Assembly: GCF_914484835.1 (NCBI RefSeq)
Contig: NZ_CAJZAR010000031.1
Coordinates: 140,272-204,271 of the forward strand
Source of the DNA: Paraburkholderia tropica
Lineage (GTDB): Bacteria; Pseudomonadota; Gammaproteobacteria; Burkholderiales; Burkholderiaceae
Direction: 5' to 3'
Length of the DNA: 64,000 nucleotides
In this document: positions 1-9,267 of the stretch, piece by piece
Position numbering within the stretch: position 1 is the first letter of the stretch
Layout of the letters: each line of letters opens with the position of its first letter
Notes under the pieces: generated by a model
What the model was told of the DNA's origin: nothing
Databases searched by the model: none
The model's input: the letters and a program-made list of their open reading frames with translations, nothing else
Translations under genes and position numbers: made by a program

Positions 1-396
1 CTCGTGGGCCGCGAGAATTTCACGCTCGAAGACGTCTCCGAATATCCGATCATCACCTATGACCAGGACTTCACGGGCCGCTCGCACATCGACCAGGCGT
101 TCGCGAAAGCGGGCGTGGTGCCCGACGTGGTGCTGACCGCCATCGATGCGGACGTGATCAAGACCTATGTCGAACTCGGCATGGGCGTGGGCGTGGTGGC
201 GGCGATGGCCTACGATCCGAAGCGCGACAGCGAACTCGTGGCGCTCGACACCCAGCATCTGTTCGAGGCGAGCACGACGCGCGTGGGTCTGCGCAAGGGC
301 GCGTTCCTGCGTCAGTACGCGTACAGGCTGATCGAGATGTTCGCGCCGCAACTGACCGAGCAGCAGATCGCGAGCCAGTTGCGCGAAGTGGTGTGA
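1..396 (+). CDS. cysB: LysR-type regulator CysB, C-terminal part (5' end outside window)
   Basis: The reading frame is open from the first base, so the gene begins upstream; about 131 C-terminal residues are visible. The segment matches the effector-binding half of CysB/Cbl regulators: a FTGRS-type motif near residue 24, then DADVIKTYVELGMGVGV, then a TTRVGLRKGAFLR stretch, all collinear with E. coli CysB. CysB activates sulfate assimilation genes in response to N-acetylserine. The DNA-binding domain is not in view, so CysB and its paralogue Cbl cannot be fully separated. An inverted repeat lies downstream before the next gene. Confidence 0.85.
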   Translation, partial: LVGRENFTLEDVSEYPIITYDQDFTGRSHIDQAFAKAGVVPDVVLTAIDADVIKTYVELGMGVGVVAAMAYDPKRDSELVALDTQHLFEASTTRVGLRKGAFLRQYAYRLIEMFAPQLTEQQIASQLREVV

Positions 397-449
397 GGAT
401 CGGAATCGCGCGCGTTCGCCGATCATGAACGGGCGTGCGCGAAGTCCGG

Positions 450-491
450 CCATCGGGTCCGGCTATTAGACCCGGCTATTGGACCCGATGG
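450..491. repeat. Inverted repeat between cysB and the asparaginase gene
   Basis: Perfect 11-bp arms, CCATCGGGTCC (450-460) and GGACCCGATGG (481-491), enclose a 20-nt loop. The loop repeats the GGCTATT element, so an alternative shorter GGGTC/GACCC hairpin can form. There is no T run, so it is not a typical intrinsic terminator. Confidence 0.6.
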
Positions 492-523
492 CGGCGCCGG
501 GCGGATCGCTTAAAATCGCCGCC

Positions 524-1567
524 ATGACTACCTCCTCTTCCTCCCAGAACGCGGCCGGCGCTTCGGCGCTGCCGCGCATCGCGGTGCTCGCCACGGGCGG
601 CACCATCGCCGGTTCCGCGCCCGACGCGGCCAACACGGCGGGCTATCAGGCCGGCGTGATCGGCGTCGCGCAGCTGCTGGCCGCCGTGCCGGGCCTCGAC
701 GCCGTCGCGCAGATCCATGCCGAGGAGGTCGCGAGCGTCGACAGCAAGGACATGTCCTTCGCGCTCTGGGCCACGCTCGCGCAGCGCGTGAACGCCTTGC
801 TCGCCAGCGACGACATCGACGGCGTGGTGATCACGCACGGCACCGACACGCTCGAAGAAACCGCGTATCTGCTGCATCTGACCGTGAAAAGCGCCAAGCC
901 GGTGATTCTCACGGCGGCGATGCGGCCGGCGTCCGCGCTCTCGGCGGACGGTCCGCTCAATCTGCTCAACGCCGTGACGGTCGCCGCGAGCGGTCAGGCG
1001 GGCGGGCAGGGCGTGCTCGTCGCGTTCAACAACCGCATGCATTGCGCGCGCGATGTCGCGAAGATCAGCACCTATGCCGTCGATGCGTTCCAGTCGCCCG
1101 AGATCGGCGCGCTGGGCTGGGTGCAGGACGGTCGTGTGGACTTTCAGCGCCGCGCGCTGCGTCCGCATACGCTCGATACGCCGTTCGCGGTTGTCGACGA
1201 AACAGCCGCGCAGTGGCCGCAGGTCGAAATCGTCACGAGCTATGCCGGCGTGTCGCGCATCGCCGTGGACGCGCTCGTGAGCGCGGGCGTGCGCGGCATC
1301 GTCGTGGCGGGCACGGGCAACGGCTCGATTCACGCGACGCTCCAGCAGGCGCTCGCCGACGCGGCGGCGCAAGGCGTGGCCGTGGTGCGCGCGTCGCGCG
1401 TGGGCTCGGGGCACGTGATGCACAACGGCGCGGCGAAGGACGACGCGCTCGGCTTCATTTCGGCGGGCACGCTGAGCCCGTACAAGGCGCGTGTGCTGCT
1501 GATGCTCGCGCTCGCGACGGGCAGCACGCAGAAGGACGCCTTGCAGCGCGTGTTCGATACGTACTGA
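524..1567 (+). CDS. L-asparaginase (type II family)
   Basis: Encodes 347 residues of the asparaginase/glutaminase fold; hydrolyses L-asparagine to aspartate and ammonia. Both active-site signatures are present: ATGGTIAG near the N-terminus with the nucleophilic Thr, and ITHGTDTLEETAY near residue 105 with the second Thr and Asp. No signal peptide is visible, so a cytoplasmic location is likely although the sequence resembles the type II family. I chose the ATG at 524 rather than the in-frame codon at 479, because homology begins after it and a TAAAAT -10-like box (511-516) lies just before it. That placement would make the mRNA nearly leaderless. Confidence 0.9.
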   Translation: MTTSSSSQNAAGASALPRIAVLATGGTIAGSAPDAANTAGYQAGVIGVAQLLAAVPGLDAVAQIHAEEVASVDSKDMSFALWATLAQRVNALLASDDIDGVVITHGTDTLEETAYLLHLTVKSAKPVILTAAMRPASALSADGPLNLLNAVTVAASGQAGGQGVLVAFNNRMHCARDVAKISTYAVDAFQSPEIGALGWVQDGRVDFQRRALRPHTLDTPFAVVDETAAQWPQVEIVTSYAGVSRIAVDALVSAGVRGIVVAGTGNGSIHATLQQALADAAAQGVAVVRASRVGSGHVMHNGAAKDDALGFISAGTLSPYKARVLLMLALATGSTQKDALQRVFDTY

Positions 1568-1609
1568 TCACAGCGGATGGCGGCGCTGCGCTGACTCGCG
1601 CACCATGAA

Positions 1610-1650
1610 AAACGGGCCTTGCGGATCGCTCCGCAAGGCCCGTTTCTTTT
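1610..1650. terminator. Bidirectional intrinsic terminator
   Basis: Perfect 16-bp stem (1610-1625 with 1630-1645) and a TCGC loop, flanked by A's on the left and T's on the right. It serves the convergent asparaginase and Kbp-like genes. Confidence 0.9.
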
Positions 1651-1663
1651 CCGGCCGCGTGGC

Positions 1664-2164
1664 TTATTGCAGCGGCGGAATCACGAGCACCTGGCCCGGA
1701 TAGATCTTGTCCGGGCTCTTGAGCATCGGCGTGTTCGCCTGGAAGATGACGTCGTTCTTCGCGCCGCTGCCGTAGTACTTTTCGGCGATCTTCCAGAGGT
1801 TGTCGCCCGAGACCACCGTGTGGTGCTGCGCTTCGGGCGCGGGATTCGTGACGGTCAACTGGTCGTCGACCTTGTCGACGTTCTGCACGTTGCCCGCGGC
1901 CACGAGAATCTTTTCCTTGGTGGGCTGATCGGCGGCGTTGCCCGTGACGGTCACGGTGTGCGAGACGCCGTCGTAGGTCACGCCGAGATTGTCGGCGTCG
2001 AGGCCCTGCGAGCGGATATAGGCCGCGATCGCGTCGCCGGCCTTCTGGTTCAGGTCCGCGAGATTCGCTGCCGGAGCGGCGGCGGGTTCGGCGGCTTGCG
2101 CCGGTGCGGAGGCCGAGCCGAACAGTTTTTCGCCGGCTTCCTTGATGAAATTGATAATGCCCAT
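1664..2164 (-). CDS. kbp: BON/LysM domain protein, Kbp (YgaU) homologue
   Basis: Encodes 166 residues. The N-terminus MGIINFIKEAGEKLFG, a central BON domain (about 45-105) and a C-terminal LysM domain (about 113-163, with VVSGDNLWKIAEKYYG and KSPDKIYPGQVLVIP) match E. coli Kbp/YgaU end to end. Kbp is a small potassium-binding protein; family members are also linked to envelope stress. No signal peptide is visible. An Ala/Pro-rich linker (about 18-35) is longer than in E. coli. The ATG at 2164 is preceded by AGGAG at good spacing. Transcribed alone, convergent with the asparaginase gene. Confidence 0.88.
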   Translation of the reverse strand: MGIINFIKEAGEKLFGSASAPAQAAEPAAAPAANLADLNQKAGDAIAAYIRSQGLDADNLGVTYDGVSHTVTVTGNAADQPTKEKILVAAGNVQNVDKVDDQLTVTNPAPEAQHHTVVSGDNLWKIAEKYYGSGAKNDVIFQANTPMLKSPDKIYPGQVLVIPPLQ

Positions 2165-2769
2165 CGATCAGACTCCTCACGTGCTGGGGGTTGATTGAGT
2201 GACCACGCAGCCAGTTGCGCGTTGACCTGCGCGTTCACCTTGCGCTGCCGGCGTGACACACGAATGAAAGCACGATTCTAGAAACGCGGATGCGAAAGCG
2301 TCCAGCGCGAGGAGGTAAAAGATTGTGAAACGCGGCGCGGGCGTTGCGCGCGCGCAGGGGCAAGGGCCGCGTGCAAGGGCAGGGCGCGGCCATCCGACAG
2401 GCGGACACCCGGTGACGACGTCTGACCGACCAAGGCTTCCCCGTCGTCGCCGAGTGCCGCTTTCGGACCCCACTGGCCGCCCTCAGCCCAGAGCGGCCCC
2501 GATTTGCCCCGCAGCGGTTGCCGCCGCCACGAAGCGCCCCACCGATGGCTGTCGCGTGCGATGTTGTTGCGTTGACGTTGTCGCGTCGTTATCGCGTCTT
2601 TCGCGCCAGCCTGAATGCGTATGCGTGGTTCTGCAGGTGTTTCTTATCGTTCTTGCTCGTTCTTTTTTGTTCGACGGGCGATGCGCACGTCTGCTCCGCA
2701 CGCATCGCCTGCCGGTTCACGTCGACTTCATCGTTCCCCTGTTGCGGAACCTGTGCCGTCAGGCGTCGC
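2165..2769. other. Gene-poor interval between kbp and glxR
   Basis: About 600 bases without a convincing gene. Open frames here are Arg/Pro-rich and resemble no family I know. One frame (GTG at 2325) has a good GGAGG 9 bases upstream, but it runs into the antisense of glxR, so I do not call it. The kbp promoter should lie in the left part. Confidence 0.5.
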
Positions 2770-3678
2770 TCAGGCCGCCTTCGCCTGCGCTTCCGGTGCC
2801 TGCGCGATTTCGAAGTTCGCCATGATTTCGAGCGCACGGATCATCGCCGAGTGATCCCAGGCCTTGCCGCCGTTTGCCGCACACACGCTGAACAGTTGCT
2901 GCGCGCTCGCCGTGTGCGGCAGGGCGATGCCCAGCTTGCGCGCGCCGTCGATCGCGAGGTTCAGATCCTTCTGGTGCAGCTCGATGCGGAAGCCCGGATT
3001 GAACGTGCGCTTCGTCATGCGCTCGCCGTGCACTTCGAGAATGCGCGACGACGCGAAACCGCCCATCAGCGCCTTGCGCACGCGCTCGGGATCGGCGCCC
3101 GAACGCGCGGCGAACAGCAGCGCCTCGGCCACGGCCTCGATGTTCAGCGCGACGATGATCTGGTTCGCGACCTTGGTCGTCTGGCCCGCGCCGTTGTCGC
3201 CGACGAGCGAGATGTTCTTGCCCATGATCTCGAACAGCGGCTTGGCCTGGTTGAAGGCCTTCTCCGGGCCGCCGACCATGATCGACAGCGTGGCGTCGCG
3301 CGCGCCGACTTCGCCGCCCGAGACCGGCGCGTCGAGATAATCGCAGCCGAGCGCGTTGATCTGCTTCGCGAACTGCTGCGTTTCGAGCGGCGAGATCGAG
3401 CTCATGTCGATCACGAGCTTGCCGGCCGAGAGACCCTTGGCCACGCCGTCGTCGGCGAACAGGACGTTCTGCACGTCGGGCGTGTCCGGCACCATCACGA
3501 TGATCACGTCCGAAACCTGCGCGACGGCGGTCGAGTCGGCGACCACGGTCGTCTGCGTGCGCAGATCGTCGGGCACCGGATACTTGCCGTTGACGGCGAG
3601 CGTGTGGCCGCCCTTCAGAAGGTTGCGCGCCATGTGCGCGCCCATGATGCCGAGGCCGATAAAACCAATCTTTGCCAT
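2770..3678 (-). CDS. glxR: 2-hydroxy-3-oxopropionate (tartronate semialdehyde) reductase
   Basis: Encodes 302 residues of the beta-hydroxyacid dehydrogenase family; reduces tartronate semialdehyde to D-glycerate with NAD(P)H. Visible are the Rossmann motif GFIGLGIMG (residues 5-13), the substrate-binding segment DAPVSGGEVGA (about 115-125) and the catalytic Lys in GQTTKVANQ (about 170). It is the last gene of gcl-hyi-glxR, whose order matches the glyoxylate-to-glycerate pathway: Gcl makes tartronate semialdehyde and Hyi interconverts it with hydroxypyruvate. The gap to hyi is 81 bases, consistent with co-transcription. Confidence 0.92.
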   Translation of the reverse strand: MAKIGFIGLGIMGAHMARNLLKGGHTLAVNGKYPVPDDLRTQTTVVADSTAVAQVSDVIIVMVPDTPDVQNVLFADDGVAKGLSAGKLVIDMSSISPLETQQFAKQINALGCDYLDAPVSGGEVGARDATLSIMVGGPEKAFNQAKPLFEIMGKNISLVGDNGAGQTTKVANQIIVALNIEAVAEALLFAARSGADPERVRKALMGGFASSRILEVHGERMTKRTFNPGFRIELHQKDLNLAIDGARKLGIALPHTASAQQLFSVCAANGGKAWDHSAMIRALEIMANFEIAQAPEAQAKAA

Positions 3679-3759
3679 CTGTGTTGTCTCCAGTTGAGTC
3701 GAATGCGGTTCGATGTGTCGATGTATGTGCGGTGCGCGATCAGGCGCAATCGGGCGAAA

Positions 3760-4557
3760 TCAGGCCAGTTCGGCGGCGCGTTGCTGCGCGCTGCGCAGCC
3801 AGCCGAGGCCGTCGACGGTGGCCGCTTTCGGCTTGTATTCGCAGCCGACGTAGCCCTCGTAGCCGAGCGTATCGAGCAGATCGAACAGGAACGGATAGTG
3901 GATCTCGCCCGTGCCCGGCTCGTTGCGGCCCGGGTTGTCGGCGAGCTGGATGTGGGCGATCTTCGCGAACTGCTTCTTGATGGTCGCGGCGAGTTCGCCT
4001 TCCATGCGCTGCATGTGATAGATGTCGTACTGCAGGAACAGATTGTCCGAGCCGACTTGCTCGATCACGTCCAGACCTTCGGCCGAGCGGTTCAGCGCGA
4101 AGCCCGGAATGTCGTAGCTGTTGCACGGCTCGACCAGCAGACGAATGCCTTCGCGCTTGAGTTCGCCCGCTGCGTAGCGCAGGTTCTCGACGATGGTCGC
4201 GAGCGCGGTGTCGCGGTCGATGCCCGCCGTCGGAATACCGACGAGGCAGTTCAGCTGCGGCACGCGCAGCGCCTTGGCGTATTCGATCGCGCGTCCTACG
4301 CCTTCCTTGAATTCGCCCTTGCGATCGGGCAGGCAGGCGATGCCGCGCTCGCCGGCTTCCCAGTTGCCGGCCGGCAGGTTGTGCAGCACGAGCTTGAGAT
4401 CGTGCTCGTTCAGGCGCTCGACCAGTTCGGCGGCCTTGTACGGATACGGAAACAGGAATTCCACGGCGTCGAAGCCCGCCTCGGCGGCCGCGGCAAAGCG
4501 GTCGAGAAACGGCACTTCGTTGAACAGCATGGTGAGGTTCGCGGCGAATTTCGGCAT
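3760..4557 (-). CDS. hyi: Hydroxypyruvate isomerase
   Basis: Encodes 265 residues of the xylose isomerase-like TIM barrel family. The N-terminus MPKFAANLTMLFNEVPFLDR and the LPAGNWEAGERGIACLPDR segment (about 80-98) are characteristic of Hyi, which interconverts hydroxypyruvate and tartronate semialdehyde. Metal-ligand-type acidic and His residues occur in the expected order, for example VEPCNSYDIPG near 143 and QYDIYHMQ near 176. It is the middle gene of the glyoxylate operon. The upstream gap to gcl holds a strong hairpin that could tune expression. Confidence 0.92.
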   Translation of the reverse strand: MPKFAANLTMLFNEVPFLDRFAAAAEAGFDAVEFLFPYPYKAAELVERLNEHDLKLVLHNLPAGNWEAGERGIACLPDRKGEFKEGVGRAIEYAKALRVPQLNCLVGIPTAGIDRDTALATIVENLRYAAGELKREGIRLLVEPCNSYDIPGFALNRSAEGLDVIEQVGSDNLFLQYDIYHMQRMEGELAATIKKQFAKIAHIQLADNPGRNEPGTGEIHYPFLFDLLDTLGYEGYVGCEYKPKAATVDGLGWLRSAQQRAAELA

Positions 4558-4590
4558 GTGTGTCTCGCGGGTCGGTCAGGGTGGGAGCGT

Positions 4591-4627
4591 CCGCTTTTCG
4601 CGCATCAGGGCTGAGCGCGAAAAGCGG
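4591..4627. repeat. Perfect 13-bp inverted repeat between gcl and hyi
   Basis: CCGCTTTTCGCGC (4591-4603) pairs perfectly with GCGCGAAAAGCGG (4615-4627) across an 11-nt loop. No U tract follows on either strand, so an mRNA processing or stability hairpin, or partial attenuation, is more likely than full termination. Confidence 0.7.
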
Positions 4628-4671
4628 GTGGAAGCACTACGGAAGCACAGCGAAAGTCAAACGTCCATTCA

Positions 4672-6447
<1,776 letters not shown>

Positions 6448-6555
6448 GAAATGTCTCCTCAATGTTGCGATGACCTGAACAGGCCGATGAATACTGCGCT
6501 TGAGGATCACTGTAGGCTCGCAGGAAAGGTTTGATAAGATCAGTCCGGGTCGCTT

Positions 6556-6579
6556 ATTCCGATACAAAAAGTATGGAAT
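6556..6579. promoter_or_regulatory. Palindromic candidate operator between gcl and the LysR gene
   Basis: ATTCCGATAC, then AAAAA, then GTATGGAAT forms a near-perfect dyad with one unpaired G. It sits in the 178-bp divergent intergenic region, where a LysR-type regulator is expected to bind. Confidence 0.45.
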
Positions 6580-6625
6580 GAATCGGGAGTGGACCGGCGG
6601 CGCAGGCACAACGAGGAGACAGGCG

Positions 6626-7537
6626 ATGGACCGCTTCAAGCAGATCGAGACTTTCGTGCGCGTCGCGGAGGCGGGCAGCCTCGCGGCGGCGGCGCTGGAG
6701 GAGGGCGTGTCGCCCGTGATTCTCGGACGCCGGATCGACGCGCTGGAAAAGCGCCTCGGCGTGAAGCTCATGTACCGCTCGACGCGGCGGCTCGTGGTCA
6801 GCGAGGAGGGCGCCGCGTTTCTGGAGCGCTGCCGCGGGCTGCTGGCGGAATGGGAGCAGGCGGAGAACGAGTTGTCGGCGGGGCGGCGCGTGGTCAACGG
6901 GCATCTGATCGTCTCGGCGCCCGCCGCGTTCGGGCGCAAGCACGTCGCGCCGCTCGCGCCCGCATTTCTCGCCGACAAGCCGGAGCTGCAGGTCTCGTTC
7001 AACCTGACCGACCGCGTGGTCGATCTGGTGCGCGAGGGTTACGACCTGTCGATTCGCATCGGCGGCTCGGTCGATCCGAATTTCGTCGCCGTGAAGCTGG
7101 CCTCGAACCGGCGCGTGGTGTGCGGCACGCCCGAGTATTTCCGCAAGCACGGCCGGCCGAAGGCGCTCGAAGATCTGCCGGGCCACAATTGCCTCGCGTT
7201 CAACCTGCAAGGCGGGCAAAACCGCGGCTGGTATTTCCGCCGCAACGGCAAGCTCGCGACCGTGCGTGTGGGCGGCAATCTCGACTGCAACGACGGCGAG
7301 CTGCTGCACCGCTGGGTCACGGAAGGCCTGGGGCTCGGCTGGCGCTCCACGTGGGAGATCGACGCCCAGCTCGCGCGCGGCGAACTGGAGACCGTGCTCG
7401 ACGACTACGCGCTGCCCGATTACGACATCCTCGCCGTGTATCCGCAGCAGCGCTATGTGCCGGCCAAGGTGCGCTATTTCATCGATTATCTGAAGGCGGT
7501 GTATTCGCGGCCCGGTTACTGGACCGAGGACTTTTAA
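6626..7537 (+). CDS. LysR family transcriptional regulator, probable gcl operon regulator
   Basis: Encodes 303 residues. The N-terminal winged helix-turn-helix is clear ([18 protein letters not shown], then about 40 residues to [15 protein letters not shown]), followed by the periplasmic-binding-protein-like effector domain (about 90-295), including [17 protein letters not shown]. The ATG at 6626 is preceded by GAGGAG (6613-6618). Divergent orientation to gcl-hyi-glxR suggests it controls glyoxylate or glycolate use; this rests on context. The effector is unknown. Confidence 0.88.
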   Translation: MDRFKQIETFVRVAEAGSLAAAALEEGVSPVILGRRIDALEKRLGVKLMYRSTRRLVVSEEGAAFLERCRGLLAEWEQAENELSAGRRVVNGHLIVSAPAAFGRKHVAPLAPAFLADKPELQVSFNLTDRVVDLVREGYDLSIRIGGSVDPNFVAVKLASNRRVVCGTPEYFRKHGRPKALEDLPGHNCLAFNLQGGQNRGWYFRRNGKLATVRVGGNLDCNDGELLHRWVTEGLGLGWRSTWEIDAQLARGELETVLDDYALPDYDILAVYPQQRYVPAKVRYFIDYLKAVYSRPGYWTEDF

Positions 7538-7564
7538 GCGGCCGCATCGCACCGGCCGCTTTTT
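7537..7564. terminator. Intrinsic terminator
   Basis: AGCGGCCG (7537-7544) pairs with CGGCCGCT (7553-7560), followed by TTTT. It begins at the LysR stop codon and abuts the stop of the convergent cupredoxin gene. Confidence 0.75.
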
Positions 7565-7956
7565 CAGCCCACCACGATCACGCCGTTCATCGTCTCGTGG
7601 CCCGAGCCGCAGAAGATGTCGCAGAGAAACTGCACGGTGCCCGCATCGCCCGCCGTGGCCGCGAGCTTGACGACGCTGCCGGGCGGCACGTCGGCGCGCA
7701 CGCCGTACTGCGGAATCGAGAAGCCCATCGTCGTGTCCTGCGACGTGATCTCGAACACCACGCTCTCGTGCGGCGCGAGCGCGATGTGATCGGGCGTGAA
7801 CACGAAGCGGCGCGCGTGAACCTGGATGACGCGCGGCGCGGCCTGCGCGTCCACACGCAGCAGTGCCGTGGCGCCCACAGTCGCGGCGGCGAGCGCGAGC
7901 CAGCGGCGGCGCGCAAGGCGCGGCTCGCGCGCGCGCAAACGATGAAGTTTCAGCAT
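7564..7956 (-). CDS. Exported CuA-type cupredoxin domain protein
   Basis: Encodes 130 residues. An N-terminal export signal with an Arg-rich RRRWLALAAA segment (17-26) could be Tat-type. The mature part is one cupredoxin domain with a cytochrome oxidase subunit II-like CuA loop: C112, C116, H120 and M123 in CDIFCGSGHETM. The residue where COX2 has its first His ligand is Met77 (TTMGFSIP). It probably binds copper in the periplasm; whether it transfers electrons or delivers copper cannot be told. It follows the metallophosphoesterase gene by 64 bases and is probably co-transcribed from the promoter near 9002-9029. Confidence 0.8.
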   Translation of the reverse strand: MLKLHRLRAREPRLARRRWLALAAATVGATALLRVDAQAAPRVIQVHARRFVFTPDHIALAPHESVVFEITSQDTTMGFSIPQYGVRADVPPGSVVKLAATAGDAGTVQFLCDIFCGSGHETMNGVIVVG

Positions 7957-7981
7957 GGTGGTCTCCTGGTTTCGTTCGCTT

Positions 7982-8011
7982 TCGTGCGATGTCGTGCGAT
8001 GTCGTGCGATG
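7982..8011. repeat. 10-bp tandem repeat, three copies
   Basis: Three exact copies of TCGTGCGATG lie in the short gap between the metallophosphoesterase stop and the cupredoxin start, followed by a partial fourth (TCG). Confidence 0.85.
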
Positions 8012-8020
8012 TCGGGACGT

Positions 8021-8929
8021 TCAGCCGATCTCGCGGATCGGCACCTCGGTGAGCGCAAAGGCGCCCGGCGCGCCATTCACGTCGACGCTGCGCCAGCCGA
8101 GCCCCTTGTACGGCGCGGCCGCGTCCCACGGCACCGGCAGACGCTTGGGCTGCGACATCGGCGCGGGCAGCGCGAACATCAGCGAGCGCGCGGCGTGATG
8201 CGAGACCGAGCCCGTCATCGTGTGGTTCTCCTGATGAATGTGGCCATAGAACACCGTGACATTCGCGTGCTTCTGCAGCAGCGCGATGGCCTGCGCGCCG
8301 TCGCGCGTGGCCCAGTCCCATTGCGGCGCGAGATCGAACAGCGGCCGATGCGTGAAGACGACGATGCGCGCGTCCTCGCGCTGGCGGCCGAGATCGTCGG
8401 CGAGCCAGGCGAGTTGCGCGTCGCCGATGCGGCCCGCCGGGTCCGAGACGTTGTCGAGCACGATGAAATGCACGCCGCGATGGTCGAAGGTGTAGTGCGT
8501 CGCGCCGAAGATCTCGCGAAACGCCTCGCCGTTGTCGAGACTCGCATCGTGCTCGCCGGGCATCAGATAGAGCGGCTTCACGCGCAGGCCAGCGACGATC
8601 TGCTGGAACTCGCGCATGCGCGCGCGGCGCACGGCGGGGTCGTCGGTGGTGTGCGTGAGGTCGCCCGTGAAGACGACGAAATCGGGCGTGGCGGGCAGCG
8701 CGTTGACGGCGGCGATGGCCTTGGGCAGCGTGCCTTTCGCGTCCGGGTTGATGGCCGGGCCTTCGAAGCCCCAATGGGCGTCGGAGAGCTGGACGAAGAA
8801 GAAGTCGGCGTGGCCGGCCGCCTGGCCCGCGGCCCAGCCGGGCAGGGCCGAGGCGAACACGGCGCCGCCGCCGAGCGCGGCCAGCTTCAGGAAATGACGC
8901 CGCGAGAGCGGCGCGGGGGTGGTCGGCAT
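8021..8929 (-). CDS. Tat-exported metallophosphoesterase
   Basis: Encodes 302 residues. The N-terminus carries a twin-arginine signal (LSRRHFLKLAALGGG, residues 8-22) ending near GWAAGQAAG. The calcineurin-like dimetal phosphoesterase motifs follow in order: LSDAHWG (D50, H52), FTGDLTH (about 85), MPGEHDA, FTHRPLF and GHIHQEN. Substrate is unknown; related exported enzymes act on nucleotides, cyclic nucleotides or phospholipids. The ATG at 8929 has AGGAG upstream. The sigma-like promoter at 9002-9029 reads into it, which ties it to the divergent ECF sigma gene. First gene of a two-gene unit with the cupredoxin. Confidence 0.85.
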   Translation of the reverse strand: MPTTPAPLSRRHFLKLAALGGGAVFASALPGWAAGQAAGHADFFFVQLSDAHWGFEGPAINPDAKGTLPKAIAAVNALPATPDFVVFTGDLTHTTDDPAVRRARMREFQQIVAGLRVKPLYLMPGEHDASLDNGEAFREIFGATHYTFDHRGVHFIVLDNVSDPAGRIGDAQLAWLADDLGRQREDARIVVFTHRPLFDLAPQWDWATRDGAQAIALLQKHANVTVFYGHIHQENHTMTGSVSHHAARSLMFALPAPMSQPKRLPVPWDAAAPYKGLGWRSVDVNGAPGAFALTEVPIREIG

Positions 8930-9001
8930 GACGGTCTCCTCGTGGATGGGCGCGCGCGGGGTGGTCGGGCTGCAGGGCAATTGCGTTTGCGCGTGACTGT
9001 C

Positions 9002-9029
9002 TTACCGGTTTCAGCCCGCTTCCATTCCC
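9002..9029 (-). promoter_or_regulatory. Candidate ECF sigma promoter for the metallophosphoesterase-cupredoxin unit
   Basis: On the minus strand GGGAAT (9029-9024), 15 bases, then CCGGTAA (9008-9002). The same hexamer, spacing and heptamer occur in the opposite direction at 9060-9087, which would be unlikely by chance. Assignment to the neighbouring sigma factor is inference. Confidence 0.65.
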
Positions 9030-9059
9030 GATTTATTTTTGATTTCGCGGCCGATTCGC

Positions 9060-9087
9060 GGGAATAAACTGCCTGTGGAGCCGGTAA
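9060..9087 (+). promoter_or_regulatory. Candidate autoregulatory ECF sigma promoter
   Basis: GGGAAT (9060-9065), 15 bases, then CCGGTAA (9081-9087), reading towards the sigma factor gene. The GGAA-type -35 is typical of ECF promoters. It matches the divergent element at 9002-9029 exactly in both boxes and spacing. Confidence 0.65.
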
Positions 9088-9183
9088 TGCCGATGTGAGG
9101 CGGACGTGTCGCGGACGGCGGAATGAACCTGCGGACACGGTGCAGTCGAGGTGTGGCGGGTTGTGGCGAGCGGTGTTCGAAGC

Positions 9184-9227
9184 GCACGGCCGATGCATGG
9201 CCGACGCATGGCCGACGCACGGCCGCA
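9184..9227. repeat. 11-bp tandem repeat, four copies
   Basis: Four units of GCATGGCCGAC with small changes (the first and last have GCACGGCCG). It lies in the probable 5' leader of the ECF sigma gene. Confidence 0.75.
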
Positions 9228-9267
9228 GTGCGGGCAAGACGATGAGCGTGGCGCACGAGGGGACGAG

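Larger units (their letters stand above)
8930..9267. other. Divergent regulatory region of the ECF sigma module
   Basis: A 338-base interval with two oppositely oriented, matching promoter-like elements (9002-9029 and 9060-9087) and a four-copy 11-bp tandem repeat (9184-9227). I see no gene. Frames reading through the tandem repeat shift phase every unit, which argues against coding. Confidence 0.6.

Noticed and set aside
2325..2825. Plus-strand 166-codon frame with a good Shine-Dalgarno sequence
   Set aside because: Composition is not protein-like and it overlaps glxR on the other strand; kept only as a low-interest observation.
9208..9267. Upstream ATG starts for the ECF sigma factor
   Set aside because: They lie in or just after an 11-bp tandem repeat whose period breaks the reading frame, and they lack ribosome binding sites; the GTG at 9268 is better placed.
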